Source: Candidatus Latescibacteria bacterium 4484_107
Lineage (GTDB): Bacteria; Latescibacterota; 4484-107
Direction: 5' to 3'
Length of the DNA stretch: 10,235 nt
Assembly (NCBI GenBank): GCA_002059205.1
Contig: MVCQ01000139.1
Coordinates: 1 to 10,235, forward strand
Position numbers and translations under genes: made by a program. The notes below the pieces were generated by a model that did not search any database, was not told the DNA's origin, and saw nothing but the letters and a program-made list of their open reading frames with translations. Positions 1-6,005 of this stretch are shown piece after piece (within the stretch, counting starts at the first letter, position 1; each line of letters begins with the position of its first letter).

Positions 1-105
1 GGGATTGCATCGGGACCCCCTGAAAAAAACGGTTTTTCGAATTAAATATACGTTCGCACTTGTTCGCAAGGCTTTGTTTGCTGTGCCTTGCTTCGAGAGA
101 TCCTT

Positions 106-164
106 ATAAACCGCTAAAGCGGTAACTCCGAGAGGGAGGCGGAGTTACCGCTTTAGCGGTTTAT
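106..164. repeat. Long perfect inverted repeat (25-bp arms, 9-nt loop)
   Basis: The arms 106-130 and 140-164 are exact reverse complements, separated by a 9-nt purine-rich loop (131-139). Each arm itself contains a 14-bp palindrome of 6-2-6 geometry: ACCGCTAAAGCGGT at 110-123 and ACCGCTTTAGCGGT at 147-160. The element can therefore fold either as one long stem or as two small hairpins in a cruciform. No T-tract follows on either strand, so it does not look like a simple intrinsic terminator. It lies about 120 bases beyond the 3' end of the broken thuA-like gene. It most resembles a dispersed REP- or MITE-like intergenic repeat, but its copy number cannot be judged from one window. Confidence 0.85.
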
Positions 165-205
165 TTGCCCCCCAAAATCTTCGAACGTATAGGAATGACT
201 TGCTT

Positions 206-247
206 GTTACGTGTGGTGTGATCCGTAGCCTGTTTCAGGTTTCACGT
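206..247. repeat. Degenerate heptad tandem repeat (6 x 7 bp)
   Basis: Six consecutive 7-mers, each ending in GT, run in register: GTTACGT, GTGGTGT, GATCCGT, AGCCTGT, TTCAGGT, TTCACGT. Read on the minus strand they begin ACGTGAA, ACCTGAA. Exactly these two units occur adjacent and in the same order on the plus strand at 5460-5473, inside a cleaner heptad array. The shared 14-mer and shared period suggest two members of one repeat family in opposite orientation. The later units here are strongly diverged, so the call rests on the period and the shared block. Confidence 0.5.
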
Positions 248-281
248 ACTCCCGTGCGCCCCTCCTCGGCGCAATCTGACC

Positions 282-826
282 TCAGATGTGCTCTAATGGT
301 TTGGCATTCCCGAAGACCGGGACCGGCCCATCGCCGGGAGCCGCCCAGCGCACGGCGTTCGTGATCACCCGCAGCACGTCGGGATGATAGTAAATGGGGA
401 AGGTTTCATGGCGGGATGCCCCGGCTCCACCACCCACAGCCGCTCTTTCTCCCCGATCTCGCGCCATTTCAGATTGCACGTGGTTCCCATCAACCTCTTG
501 AAAATTTTGGAGAAATGTCCCGAATGCAGGACGATCAATCCCATGCCTTCCCACACGCGCTGCCGAACTTTTTCCACAATCTCGTCCCGCACCTCGGCGT
601 GGGCCGCGTGGCCCCACCAGGTCAGCACATCCGTCGCGGCAAGGACGTCATCGGTCAATCCGTGCTCCGGCTCGTCGAGCGTGGCCGTGCTTACTTCCAT
701 GCCGGGCTGTGTCCGCAGATGCTTCGCGATGGCCCCGTGCATGCCCTCCGGATAGAGCTTCGCGATCTCCTTGTTGCTTTTCTCGTGGCGGTATTCGTTC
801 CATACGGTCACTTGGATGGCGCTCAT
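282..826 (-). pseudogene. ThuA-family (trehalose-utilisation-like) gene broken by an internal out-of-frame deletion
   Basis: The first frame (826 down to 365) encodes a typical ThuA-family N-terminal part: VTVWNEYRHE near the start, then DEPEHGLTD, DVLTWWGHAAH, LIVLHSGHFSKIFKRLMGT and LKWRE, ending with RLWVVEPGHPA. It then runs into an unrelated tail and stops. The expected family C-terminus (HETFPIYYHPDVLRVI, NAVRWAAP, GNAKPLE) is present but in another frame, closing at the stop at 282. From memory of the family (about 240 residues), roughly 60 codons between PGHP and PGHET are missing, including the conserved region before the FRPGH motif. The junction lies near 405-415 and the total length (545 nt) is not a multiple of three. 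The start at 826 is supported by AGGAGGA (831-837). ThuA proteins belong to the class I glutamine-amidotransferase-like fold and act in sugar catabolism. The fucosidase-like gene upstream on the same strand fits that role. An assembly or sequencing error is the alternative to true decay. Confidence 0.82.
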
Positions 827-830
827 AGCT

Positions 831-837
831 TCCTCCT
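831..837 (-). promoter_or_regulatory. Ribosome binding site fixing the thuA-like start
   Basis: On the minus strand AGGAGGA lies 4 nt upstream of the ATG at 826. It is a strong Shine-Dalgarno sequence, so the 5' end of the broken gene still looks functional. Confidence 0.7.
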
Positions 838-854
838 TCTGGTTGTCCGCGCGC

Positions 855-973
855 GGGAATAAATTCCCCGCGCTACGGTTGAAACCCCCTGTGAACAGGG
901 CTAAGAGGTGGTTGTCTCGCGGGGTTAGCCCAATTTATTGGGTTTTGCCCAAGTAGCGGGGCGATTTATCGCC
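855..973. repeat. Cluster of four 14-bp palindromes of identical 6-2-6 geometry
   Basis: Four non-identical palindromes share the same shape, 6-bp arms around a 2-nt centre: GGGAATAAATTCCC (855-868), CCCTGTGAACAGGG (887-900), CCCAATTTATTGGG (929-942) and GGCGATTTATCGCC (960-973). Spacing between starts is 32, 42 and 31 bp. The arms differ in sequence while pairing is kept, which suggests that structure rather than sequence is conserved. The cluster fills the 217-bp spacer between the fucosidase-like gene and the thuA-like remnant. No T-tracts follow, so a conventional terminator is unlikely. It is probably a mosaic of dispersed palindromic repeats. What it does is not visible from the sequence. 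Confidence 0.75.
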
Positions 974-1043
974 ACGCGGAAGGTTAGCTCCTATCCGTCA
1001 AATCTCGATTGACACAGCACTAAGCCAGACAGGAATGTCCGAC

Positions 1044-2336
1044 CTACGCTTTCAGAAAAAGCTCAATCACCGGGACCGCCACCGCAGGTTTCAGGATGGG
1101 CAGTTCGAGCGTCAGTGTGCCCGCCTGACCGCCCATGGTGGTGTTCTGTGCCTGCTGATGGGGATCCACGACGCTCGTCTTGACCTCGGACGCGTCGTTC
1201 AGCAGCTGCGCGTATTCGACCTGCCCCGCCAGACCCTCGAGGTGCACGTGCTTGAACGGCCACGCGAACAGGTGCAGATACAGCCGGTTGCCGTTCTGCG
1301 TGAACCGGCAATCCGGAGGCGGGGTGAAATCGCTGGCGCCGCAGCCATAGATCGAGCGGCTGTGCAGACGCATCCATGCGCCCATGCCGCGCAAACGCTC
1401 GAGCGCTCTCGAATCCATCTCGCCGCGCGCGTTGGGCCCCACGTTGAGCAGCAGATTTCCGTCCTTGGACACGGTGTCGATGAGCATCCGAATGAGCATC
1501 TCCGTGGACTTCCACGAGGATTCATCGCGATGGTATCCCCAGCTCCCGCTCAGGGTCTGGCACGCCTCCCACACCACGGGCTTTCCGTCCACCGTCAGTC
1601 CGCTTTTGGGCTGATACTGCTCCGGTGTTTTGATGTCGCCGCCGATTTCCAGGCGGTCGTTGACGATGATGCCCGGCTGGAGGTCGCGCACCATTGTTAG
1701 CAGCTTCTCCGATTGCCAGTCCGCCTTGCCCTTGCCTTTGGCCCAGCCCCAATCCCGATCTGAGTAGGAGTAATCGAACCACATGATATCCAATTTGCCA
1801 AACTGCGTGAGTAGCTCGCGGGCTTGCCCGTGCAGATACCCGGCGTATTTGCGGATGTCGCGGTTTTTTTGCGCCTCGCGGAACGCCTCGTCGTCGCGCA
1901 TCGGATGCAGACCGTCCACCGGAAATTCGGGATGATGCCAGTCAATCAACGAGTGGTAGAACCCGACTTTGAGTCCCTCCGCGCGAAAGGCCTCCGTCAT
2001 CGGATGGAGCAGGTCCTTGCCCCACGGCGTCTTCGTGGCCTTATAGTCCGTCAATGCCGAATCCCACAAACAGAAGCCGTCGTGGTGCTTGGACGTGACC
2101 ACGAAATATTTCATGCCCGCGTTTTTCGCCTCCTGTGCCCACACGCGAGGATCATACAGATCGGGACAGAAGTGGTCGAAGTATTTCTGATAGTCCTCGT
2201 CGCGGATCTTCTCCTGGCTCTTCACCCATTCGTGGCGCGCAGGGAGCGCGTAAATACCCCAGTGGATGAACAGACCGAAACGGTCGCGCACGAACCATGA
2301 GGTGTCGCCGACGGGATTTTTTGGACCATTTGACAT
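1044..2336 (-). CDS. GH29 alpha-L-fucosidase-like glycoside hydrolase
   Basis: This 430-residue protein would release L-fucose (or a related 6-deoxy sugar) from glycoconjugates by a retaining mechanism. It shows the GH29 N-terminal barrel: FGLFIHWGIYALP at residues 20-32, FVVTSKHHDGFCLWDS at 78-93, GLKVGFYHSLIDWHHP at 121-136, and LDIMWFDYS at 182-190. Asp188 sits at the family's nucleophile position. Further on come IIVNDR, WEACQTLSGSWGYHRDE and GNLLLNVGPNARGE, followed by a short beta-type C-terminal domain. The acid/base residue is not conserved across GH29 and is not assigned. No signal peptide or lipobox is visible, so the protein is predicted cytoplasmic and would act on imported oligosaccharides. 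The start is supported by AAAGGAGA 8 nt upstream (2345-2352). It lies upstream of the thuA-like remnant on the same strand, suggesting a former sugar-degradation pair. No promoter was recognised. Exact substrate is uncertain; the family call is firm. Confidence 0.9.
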   Translation of the reverse strand: MSNGPKNPVGDTSWFVRDRFGLFIHWGIYALPARHEWVKSQEKIRDEDYQKYFDHFCPDLYDPRVWAQEAKNAGMKYFVVTSKHHDGFCLWDSALTDYKATKTPWGKDLLHPMTEAFRAEGLKVGFYHSLIDWHHPEFPVDGLHPMRDDEAFREAQKNRDIRKYAGYLHGQARELLTQFGKLDIMWFDYSYSDRDWGWAKGKGKADWQSEKLLTMVRDLQPGIIVNDRLEIGGDIKTPEQYQPKSGLTVDGKPVVWEACQTLSGSWGYHRDESSWKSTEMLIRMLIDTVSKDGNLLLNVGPNARGEMDSRALERLRGMGAWMRLHSRSIYGCGASDFTPPPDCRFTQNGNRLYLHLFAWPFKHVHLEGLAGQVEYAQLLNDASEVKTSVVDPHQQAQNTTMGGQAGTLTLELPILKPAVAVPVIELFLKA

Positions 2337-2680
2337 CGCGTTTTTCTCCTTTGGCTAAAACGGATTAGATGAAAGGCGGACACTGAAAGATGAGGCTCGG
2401 AAGAACGTAGATAAACGCGGATGGGGGATGGCCGAAGAAGTTCGTGCGTATTCACGTTTACCCGTGTTTTCGAAGAGGTTACGCAACTCTCGTCCCTCGC
2501 AGAACCCGCCGGAAATCGTCCCCTGGAAAAAGGAAACATCCCCAATTTTGTGCTCAATAAAAAGCGGATCGGAGCCGAAAAAAAAATAAGAGGAACCTTG
2601 CGCACGAAGTTTTTGTATCAAACGTGACGGGAGGTGCGTCTATGTGAAAAAACACCTTGGTTTGGACGGATAGGATAAAA

Positions 2681-2707
2681 CCTCCGGGATTTGTTCGTCC
2701 CCGGAGG
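2681..2707 (-). terminator. Possible weak intrinsic terminator (minus strand)
   Basis: Arms CCTCCGGG (2681-2688) and CCCGGAGG (2700-2707) pair perfectly around an 11-nt loop. On the minus strand the stem is followed by TTTTAT; on the plus strand it is followed by no T-run. That fits termination of a minus-strand transcript coming from the 2711-3035 interval, where one open frame stops at 2709. The T-tract is short, so the call is tentative. Confidence 0.35.
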
Positions 2708-2811
2708 CCTAAGGTCTATCCCCATCGAACGCGCCCGGACAAAACAGACGGGGCACGATGTGTGAACCGGTGGAATGCTCCCCTCTCCCAATCCGTTCCC
2801 TGGAGGAAGCT

Positions 2812-2916
2812 ATGATTTTCAAAATTCTGTTTATTCTGATCGTTGCAATCATGATGCCTGTTTTCACCAATGCAAGGAGCTTCTTATCTAAGAAATTCTT
2901 CCTTTCGTCCAAATGA
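2812..2916 (+). CDS. Possible small membrane or secreted peptide (34 aa)
   Basis: A 34-codon frame begins with ATG at 2812, 5 nt after a strong GGAGG Shine-Dalgarno (2802-2806). The peptide starts MIFKILFILIVAIMMPVF, a single hydrophobic helix, then continues with a basic, serine-rich tail and stops at 2914-2916. The helix followed by TNA could equally be a signal peptide of a gene that has lost the rest of its body. I do not recognise a family and see no clear promoter. A longer open frame overlaps on the opposite strand, so at most one is likely real. Evidence is the ribosome binding site and the hydrophobic pattern only. Confidence 0.3.
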   Translation: MIFKILFILIVAIMMPVFTNARSFLSKKFFLSSK

Positions 2917-3094
2917 TAGGTTCGATTTTTTCCGCATTTGCCATCGAGTCGCTTCGGAAGTCTCCCCAATGGCCGCCCAAAAAATCCTGAAACGAAAGCA
3001 AAGCCGAAGGTAAGCATAAGCTCCCCGAATGTCAACCCTTTTTTCCGCTCCGGGCTAAATTTCCCCCTTTTCCCAACCCCTTCCGCTTATCTCC

Positions 3095-3123
3095 TTGACT
3101 CCATCCCTTTTTTGTCTTATATT
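3095..3123 (+). promoter_or_regulatory. Sigma70-type promoter of the heptosyltransferase operon
   Basis: TTGACT (3095-3100) and TATATT (3118-3123) are separated by exactly 17 bp and lie upstream of the plus-strand operon that starts at 3262. Transcription would begin near 3130, giving a 5' leader of about 130 nt. No operator or riboswitch was recognised in the leader. Confidence 0.65.
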
Positions 3124-3261
3124 TTCGCCGACACCAAAGCGCGCTAAAACGGGAAGCCCTTTTTCACTGCTCCGGGATAGAACCCAACGGGCCCCTCACC
3201 GCTTTCGACTTGCGCCCACTCACTACTCACCAACCCCCAATGAGCAAAGGAATTTTTTTAC

Positions 3262-3789
3262 ATGGCCTCACCCTTAGAATACATAGGTCGTCAATGGGCT
3301 CGATTTCGACTCCTGTGGGGACGAAGGTGGGAGCCTGTATCCCTCCGTGAGACCATTCGATCGGCGGAGGGATTGCTCGTATGTCTTCCCGAGCACGAAG
3401 TCCCGCAGGCGGAAGAACTCGTCGCTTTGATAAAGGCATTGCCGGTTCGCAGGACCACCGTGCTGTGTGCGCGTCCGAGGGCGCTTCCGGTGGCCGATCT
3501 GGAAATGCTGATGCTTTCCAGGGACGACGTCGGATGGTTCCGGCTGCCCCGGAAGGCCTTGAGAAATCGTATAACAAACGGAGGCTTCGACATGGCCATT
3601 GACCTGCATCGGAACTTCTCGATTGCCTCGGCGTATCTGTGTGCTTTGAGCGGCGCGAGGTTGCGGGTAGGACTGGGGTCGGGCGACGAGGGCACCTTTT
3701 TCAATATGCACTATCGGAGCGACGGAACTACTCTCCGGGAGGCATGCCTTGGTCTGGCCCGGCTGTTTCGCGAGATCGGGGGACGCTGA
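3262..3789 (+). CDS. Short GT9-like Rossmann protein of unknown function
   Basis: This 175-residue protein is encoded just before the heptosyltransferase: its TGA (3787-3789) and the next ATG (3791) are separated by one base, so the two are surely co-transcribed and probably translationally coupled. Its second half (FDMAIDLHRNFSIASAYL, then LSGARLRVGLGSGDEG and FNMHYRSDGTTLREACLGL) resembles the end of the N-terminal domain of GT9 heptosyltransferases, where FDL-IDLHG and SGA-RR-G patterns are usual. The N-terminal SLGD catalytic motif of that family is absent, as is the whole C-terminal nucleotide-sugar domain. It is therefore unlikely to be an active transferase alone. It could be a non-catalytic partner, a regulator, or a half-enzyme relic. 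There is no signal peptide or membrane helix. The start is supported by AAAGGA near 3246-3251. Role in LPS synthesis is inferred only from position. Confidence 0.7.
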   Translation: MASPLEYIGRQWARFRLLWGRRWEPVSLRETIRSAEGLLVCLPEHEVPQAEELVALIKALPVRRTTVLCARPRALPVADLEMLMLSRDDVGWFRLPRKALRNRITNGGFDMAIDLHRNFSIASAYLCALSGARLRVGLGSGDEGTFFNMHYRSDGTTLREACLGLARLFREIGGR

Positions 3790-3790
3790 G

Positions 3791-4828
3791 ATGGCGCAGC
3801 CGAGGAAAATGCTCCTCATACGATTCAGTTCCCTCGGGGACGTGGTGCTAAGCACAGCCGCTTTCGGCCCGCTCCGCGAGCGCTTCCCGGATGCGGAGAT
3901 CTATCTGCTCACCAAATCCCGGTATGCGGAGTTGTTCGAGTGCGACCCCCGTCTTTCGGGCGTCCTGAAGTGGGAGTCGGGAGTCCCCTTCCATAAACAA
4001 ATGAGCGCACTCCGAGGGATGCGGTTCGATCTGTGCGTAGACCTGCACGCCAGCCTGAGAAGCCGGCTCGTGGGCGGGTTGCTTTCGGCGCGGTGCATCC
4101 GCTATCGGAAGCACCGGCTGACGAGGATGGCAATGGTGCATCTTAAACGGCTTCCGGTGCGGACACGAACCGTGCTCGATCTGTACGCGGCGCCGCTGGC
4201 TCGTTTGGGCATTTCGAAGGGAATGGATCGTCCCCGGATTTTTCTGGAGGAGGGTCTCCTCGCAAAGGTGGAAAAGGAACTCGAAGAGTGGGGCGTGCGG
4301 AAAGAGGACGAGGCCGTCGGGGTGCATCCCGGTGCGAAGTGGGACGCCAAACGCTGGGAAGCCAAGGGGTTTGCGCAGGTTTGCAACCGAATTCTGGAGA
4401 CCGGAAGGAAGTGTCTGCTTTTGGGAGACGAAGGGGATCTCCCCTTTGTGCAGGAGATCGTGAGCCGGATGCGCCACGTGCCCACCCTCCTCGTGGGCGA
4501 GTTGGATTTGAGCGAATTGACCGCGGTGATCCGGCGCTGCCGGGCGCTTGTGTGCAACGACAGCGGGCCGATGCACATCGCCACGGCGGTGGACACGCCC
4601 GTGGTGGCGCTCTTCGGTCCCACGCATCCGAGGCTGGGCTTTGCGCCCATGGGAACGCACGACGTGGTTCTCACGGCGAACCGGCCGTGCAGTCCGTGCA
4701 GCCTGCATGGGGAGAAAGCGTGCAGGTTTTCTCAACGTTATTGTATGGAGGAAATTTCCCCGGATCGGGTGATCGCGGAGATCGCCCGGATCGTTTCATC
4801 GCCTTCCCCGACTTCGGCTCCGAAGTGA
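3791..4828 (+). CDS. ADP-heptose:LPS heptosyltransferase (GT9, WaaF/WaaC type)
   Basis: This 345-residue GT9 protein would transfer heptose from an ADP-activated donor to the growing LPS inner core at the cytoplasmic face of the inner membrane. The N-terminal domain opens with MLLIRFSSLGDVVLSTA (residues 7-23). Asp17 of SLGD is the position of the catalytic acid in this family. FDLCVDLHASLRSRL follows. The C-terminal domain carries the donor-site signature: VGVHPGAKWDAKRW, LLLGDEGD, LVGELDLSELTAVI and VCNDSGPMHIATAVDTPVVA with LFGPTHP. The Cys-rich tail (CSPCSLHG, C-R-F, RYCMEEI) is common in heptosyltransferase II proteins. Length is normal (about 340-350). The start chosen is ATG 3791, with GGGGGA about 8 nt upstream, rather than the upstream in-frame ATG at 3749 lying inside the previous gene. 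It is second in a two-gene operon. Whether it acts as transferase I, II or a more distal enzyme cannot be told. Confidence 0.9.
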   Translation: MAQPRKMLLIRFSSLGDVVLSTAAFGPLRERFPDAEIYLLTKSRYAELFECDPRLSGVLKWESGVPFHKQMSALRGMRFDLCVDLHASLRSRLVGGLLSARCIRYRKHRLTRMAMVHLKRLPVRTRTVLDLYAAPLARLGISKGMDRPRIFLEEGLLAKVEKELEEWGVRKEDEAVGVHPGAKWDAKRWEAKGFAQVCNRILETGRKCLLLGDEGDLPFVQEIVSRMRHVPTLLVGELDLSELTAVIRRCRALVCNDSGPMHIATAVDTPVVALFGPTHPRLGFAPMGTHDVVLTANRPCSPCSLHGEKACRFSQRYCMEEISPDRVIAEIARIVSSPSPTSAPK

Positions 4829-4914
4829 GGGGCGCATGTCCGACGCGTTTCGTTTCAGCGAGACGCAGGATGATTCTCGTTCGGAACATCTGAGTTGGTC
4901 TCGCCAAAAAGAAA

Positions 4915-4946
4915 GACTGCGATCCATCGGGATCACAGCCTTTTTT
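4915..4946. terminator. Shared terminator between convergent units
   Basis: Arms 4915-4925 and 4930-4940 flank a 4-nt loop. On the plus strand the stem is followed by TTTTTT (4941-4946), after the heptosyltransferase operon. On the minus strand the hairpin is followed by TTTCTTTTT, after the ECF gene. The two imperfect positions are A-C mismatches in plus-strand RNA but G-U wobbles in minus-strand RNA, so the stem is fully paired only on the minus strand. Confidence 0.75.
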
Positions 4947-4967
4947 AGAACCACTTTTTCCAATCTC

Positions 4968-5380
4968 CTACCACGCTCGCTTGATCCCCCGTACCAAAAG
5001 CGGAATGAGCACGAGCTGTCCGATGATCCCCGGCAGGCCGGTCACGAGGCCGCCTATCACAAAGACCACCCGTGCAGCCATCCGCTCACGGTCCCGTATG
5101 TCATCAATTCCGGAACCATCGCCAGCACCAGGGGGAAAGGCGGCATTCCCGTCAGCAGAAAGCTCAGCGCCGGACTAAAAAATCCCACCAATACCCCGCT
5201 CAGCGGCCCCAGCAAAAATCCCGCTATAATCACCGGAAAGTGCATCGGCAGAAAAACCTTCCCCGCGATTCCGATCTGGTGGAAAATCATCGGGAGCAGC
5301 ACGCCGACGGCGATCAGCAGCGCGGTATAAGCCAAAAAATGCGCATCCCGAAATCCGGTCTTTGTTCGTTCTCTTATCAT
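4968..5380 (-). pseudogene. ECF transporter S component, frameshifted and shortened
   Basis: The first frame (5380 down to a TGA at 5057-5059) encodes AYTALLIAVGVLLPMIFH, then GKVFLPMHFPVIIAGFLLGP and LSGVLVGFFSPALSFLLTGM, then PPFPLVLAMVPELMTYGTV. This is the start of an integral-membrane substrate-binding (S) subunit of an energy-coupling-factor vitamin or metal transporter. The normal C-terminal part continues in another frame: MAARVVFVIGGLVTGLPGII, GQLVLIPLLVRGIKRAW, stop at 4968-4970. The joined length is about 137 codons, against roughly 160-190 in the family as I remember it. So a deletion as well as a frame change is likely between TM4 and the final LTGLPGI-type segment. The start is supported by AGGAGT (5387-5392). 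No EcfA or EcfT gene lies in the window, as expected for a group II S component sharing a remote energising module. Position after fmdE, the receptor and nikR suggests a metal or metal-cofactor substrate; that is inference. A sequencing error could also explain it. Confidence 0.68.
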
Positions 5381-5400
5381 CGTTTGACTCCTGATGAAAC

Positions 5401-5435
5401 TGCACCGCGGAGACGCAGAGAACGCGGAGAAAGGT
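5401..5435. repeat. Purine-rich GCGGAGA/CGCAGAG repeat
   Basis: The block reads GCGGAGA, CGCAGAG, AACGCGGAGA in close succession just upstream of the ECF ribosome binding site on the minus strand. Similar CGCAGAG/CGCGGAG strings occur as dispersed intergenic repeats in many Gram-negative genomes, by recollection only. It lies inside the 130-bp gap between the fmdE-like gene and the ECF gene and has no coding sense. Confidence 0.4.
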
Positions 5436-5445
5436 AAAATGTGAT

Positions 5446-5512
5446 ACGTAAAACGTAAAACGTGAAACCTGAAAGGGAATGCTTTACGTTTTCCGGTCTC
5501 CGGTCTCCGGTC
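5446..5512. repeat. Two opposed heptad tandem arrays
   Basis: The first array (5446-5473, plus strand) has four 7-mers: ACGTAAA twice, then ACGTGAA, then ACCTGAA. The second (5492-5512) has three perfect copies of TCCGGTC, preceded by TTTACGTTTT. Read on the minus strand, the second array also starts each unit with AC (ACCGGAG, ACCGGAG, ACCGGAA, AACGTAA). The facing ends AAAACGTGAAA and TTTACGTTTT can pair, so the element may fold into a hairpin. The last copy overlaps the stop codon of the fmdE-like gene (TGA at 5511-5513), so the repeat has moved into the gene's very end. The block ACGTGAA-ACCTGAA recurs inverted at 234-247. Confidence 0.75.
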
Positions 5513-5960
5513 AGCCCATATCCTCCCTCACCTCAAAAAGGGATTCCTCCGACATCTCCCAGAGCGCCAGCGGAAGCGTCTCCTCGTGCTTCGGATCATA
5601 CTCCTTCTCGATGCGCTCCGAGATCTCCGAACGCAGCCGAACCTCGACCGTCCGTCCTGTCTTATCCAAAGCCACTACGCGGGCCTCGCCACACTCCATA
5701 ATCTCGATCCCGCCGTTTCCGACGGTGCACGGTGTCGAAAGCTGAAGTCCGTCCATCACGCACGAGATCGGCGGCGTCTTGCCGGTAAAGCACCGGATGT
5801 GGTATGAAAACGGCGTATCTCCCAGTCGTCCCACGATGATCCGTCCCATCCGAAGCCCAATCGTCACGTTCGGCCCCAAGTGGCCATGGAAGGCTTTGGC
5901 TGCTTTCAGCGCCTCCGGAAGCTCCACTGGCGATTCCTTGCGCCCACTCGACAAGCCCAT
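5511..5960 (-). CDS. FmdE-family protein (formylmethanofuran dehydrogenase subunit E-like)
   Basis: This 149-residue soluble protein matches the FmdE family: FHGHLGPNVTIGLRMGRI at residues 24-41, then FTGKTPPISCVMDGLQLSTP ending at residue 77 and CTVGNGGIEI at 78-87. Residues His25, His27, Cys57, Cys67, Asp70 and Cys78 sit in the segment where the family carries its conserved metal- or ligand-binding positions. The usual TGCT is here TPCT, with proline in place of glycine. Bacterial members lack methanogenesis genes and their role is mostly unknown, with metal or cofactor binding often suspected. No signal peptide or zinc-ribbon tail is visible. I chose ATG 5960 because GGAGGAAC (5965-5972) precedes it, rather than the in-frame ATG 14 codons upstream. 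It lies 199 bp downstream of the TonB receptor and 130 bp upstream of the ECF gene on the same strand. Confidence 0.82.
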   Translation of the reverse strand: MGLSSGRKESPVELPEALKAAKAFHGHLGPNVTIGLRMGRIIVGRLGDTPFSYHIRCFTGKTPPISCVMDGLQLSTPCTVGNGGIEIMECGEARVVALDKTGRTVEVRLRSEISERIEKEYDPKHEETLPLALWEMSEESLFEVREDMG

Positions 5961-6005
5961 ATTCGTTCCTCCATCCTTGTTGATTCGTTCGTAAAGGCAC
6001 ATGCA

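Larger units (their letters stand above)
2337..3094. other. Gene-poor spacer upstream of the divergent fucosidase and heptosyltransferase units
   Basis: Together with the leader after 3130 this makes about 925 bases without a convincing conserved gene between the divergent start codons at 2336 and 3262. It contains runs of A and T, a hairpin with a short minus-strand T-tract (2681-2707), a possible small plus-strand ORF with a strong ribosome binding site (2812-2916), and an overlapping open frame on the minus strand (3035 to 2709). No promoter for the fucosidase was recognised. A purine-rich stretch near 2405-2425 shares AACGCGGA with one near 5421-5430 and may be a dispersed-repeat fragment. 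Confidence 0.6.

Noticed and set aside
855..973. CRISPR array
   Set aside because: The palindromes differ in sequence, and the spacing is short and uneven with no constant direct repeat.
1035..1700. Long plus-strand open frame (221 codons) opposite the fucosidase
   Set aside because: It is antisense to a strongly conserved GH29 gene, and its histidine/arginine-rich translation is typical of a shadow frame in GC-rich DNA.
2222..2621. Two minus-strand open frames overlapping the fucosidase start and the spacer upstream
   Set aside because: One runs over the fucosidase start in another frame. The other has low-complexity phenylalanine/serine-rich translation and no ribosome site or family resemblance.
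3848..4735. Long minus-strand open frame (295 codons) opposite the heptosyltransferase
   Set aside because: The plus strand carries all GT9 motifs in order. The antisense translation is Arg/His/Pro-rich with no motif and no ribosome site.
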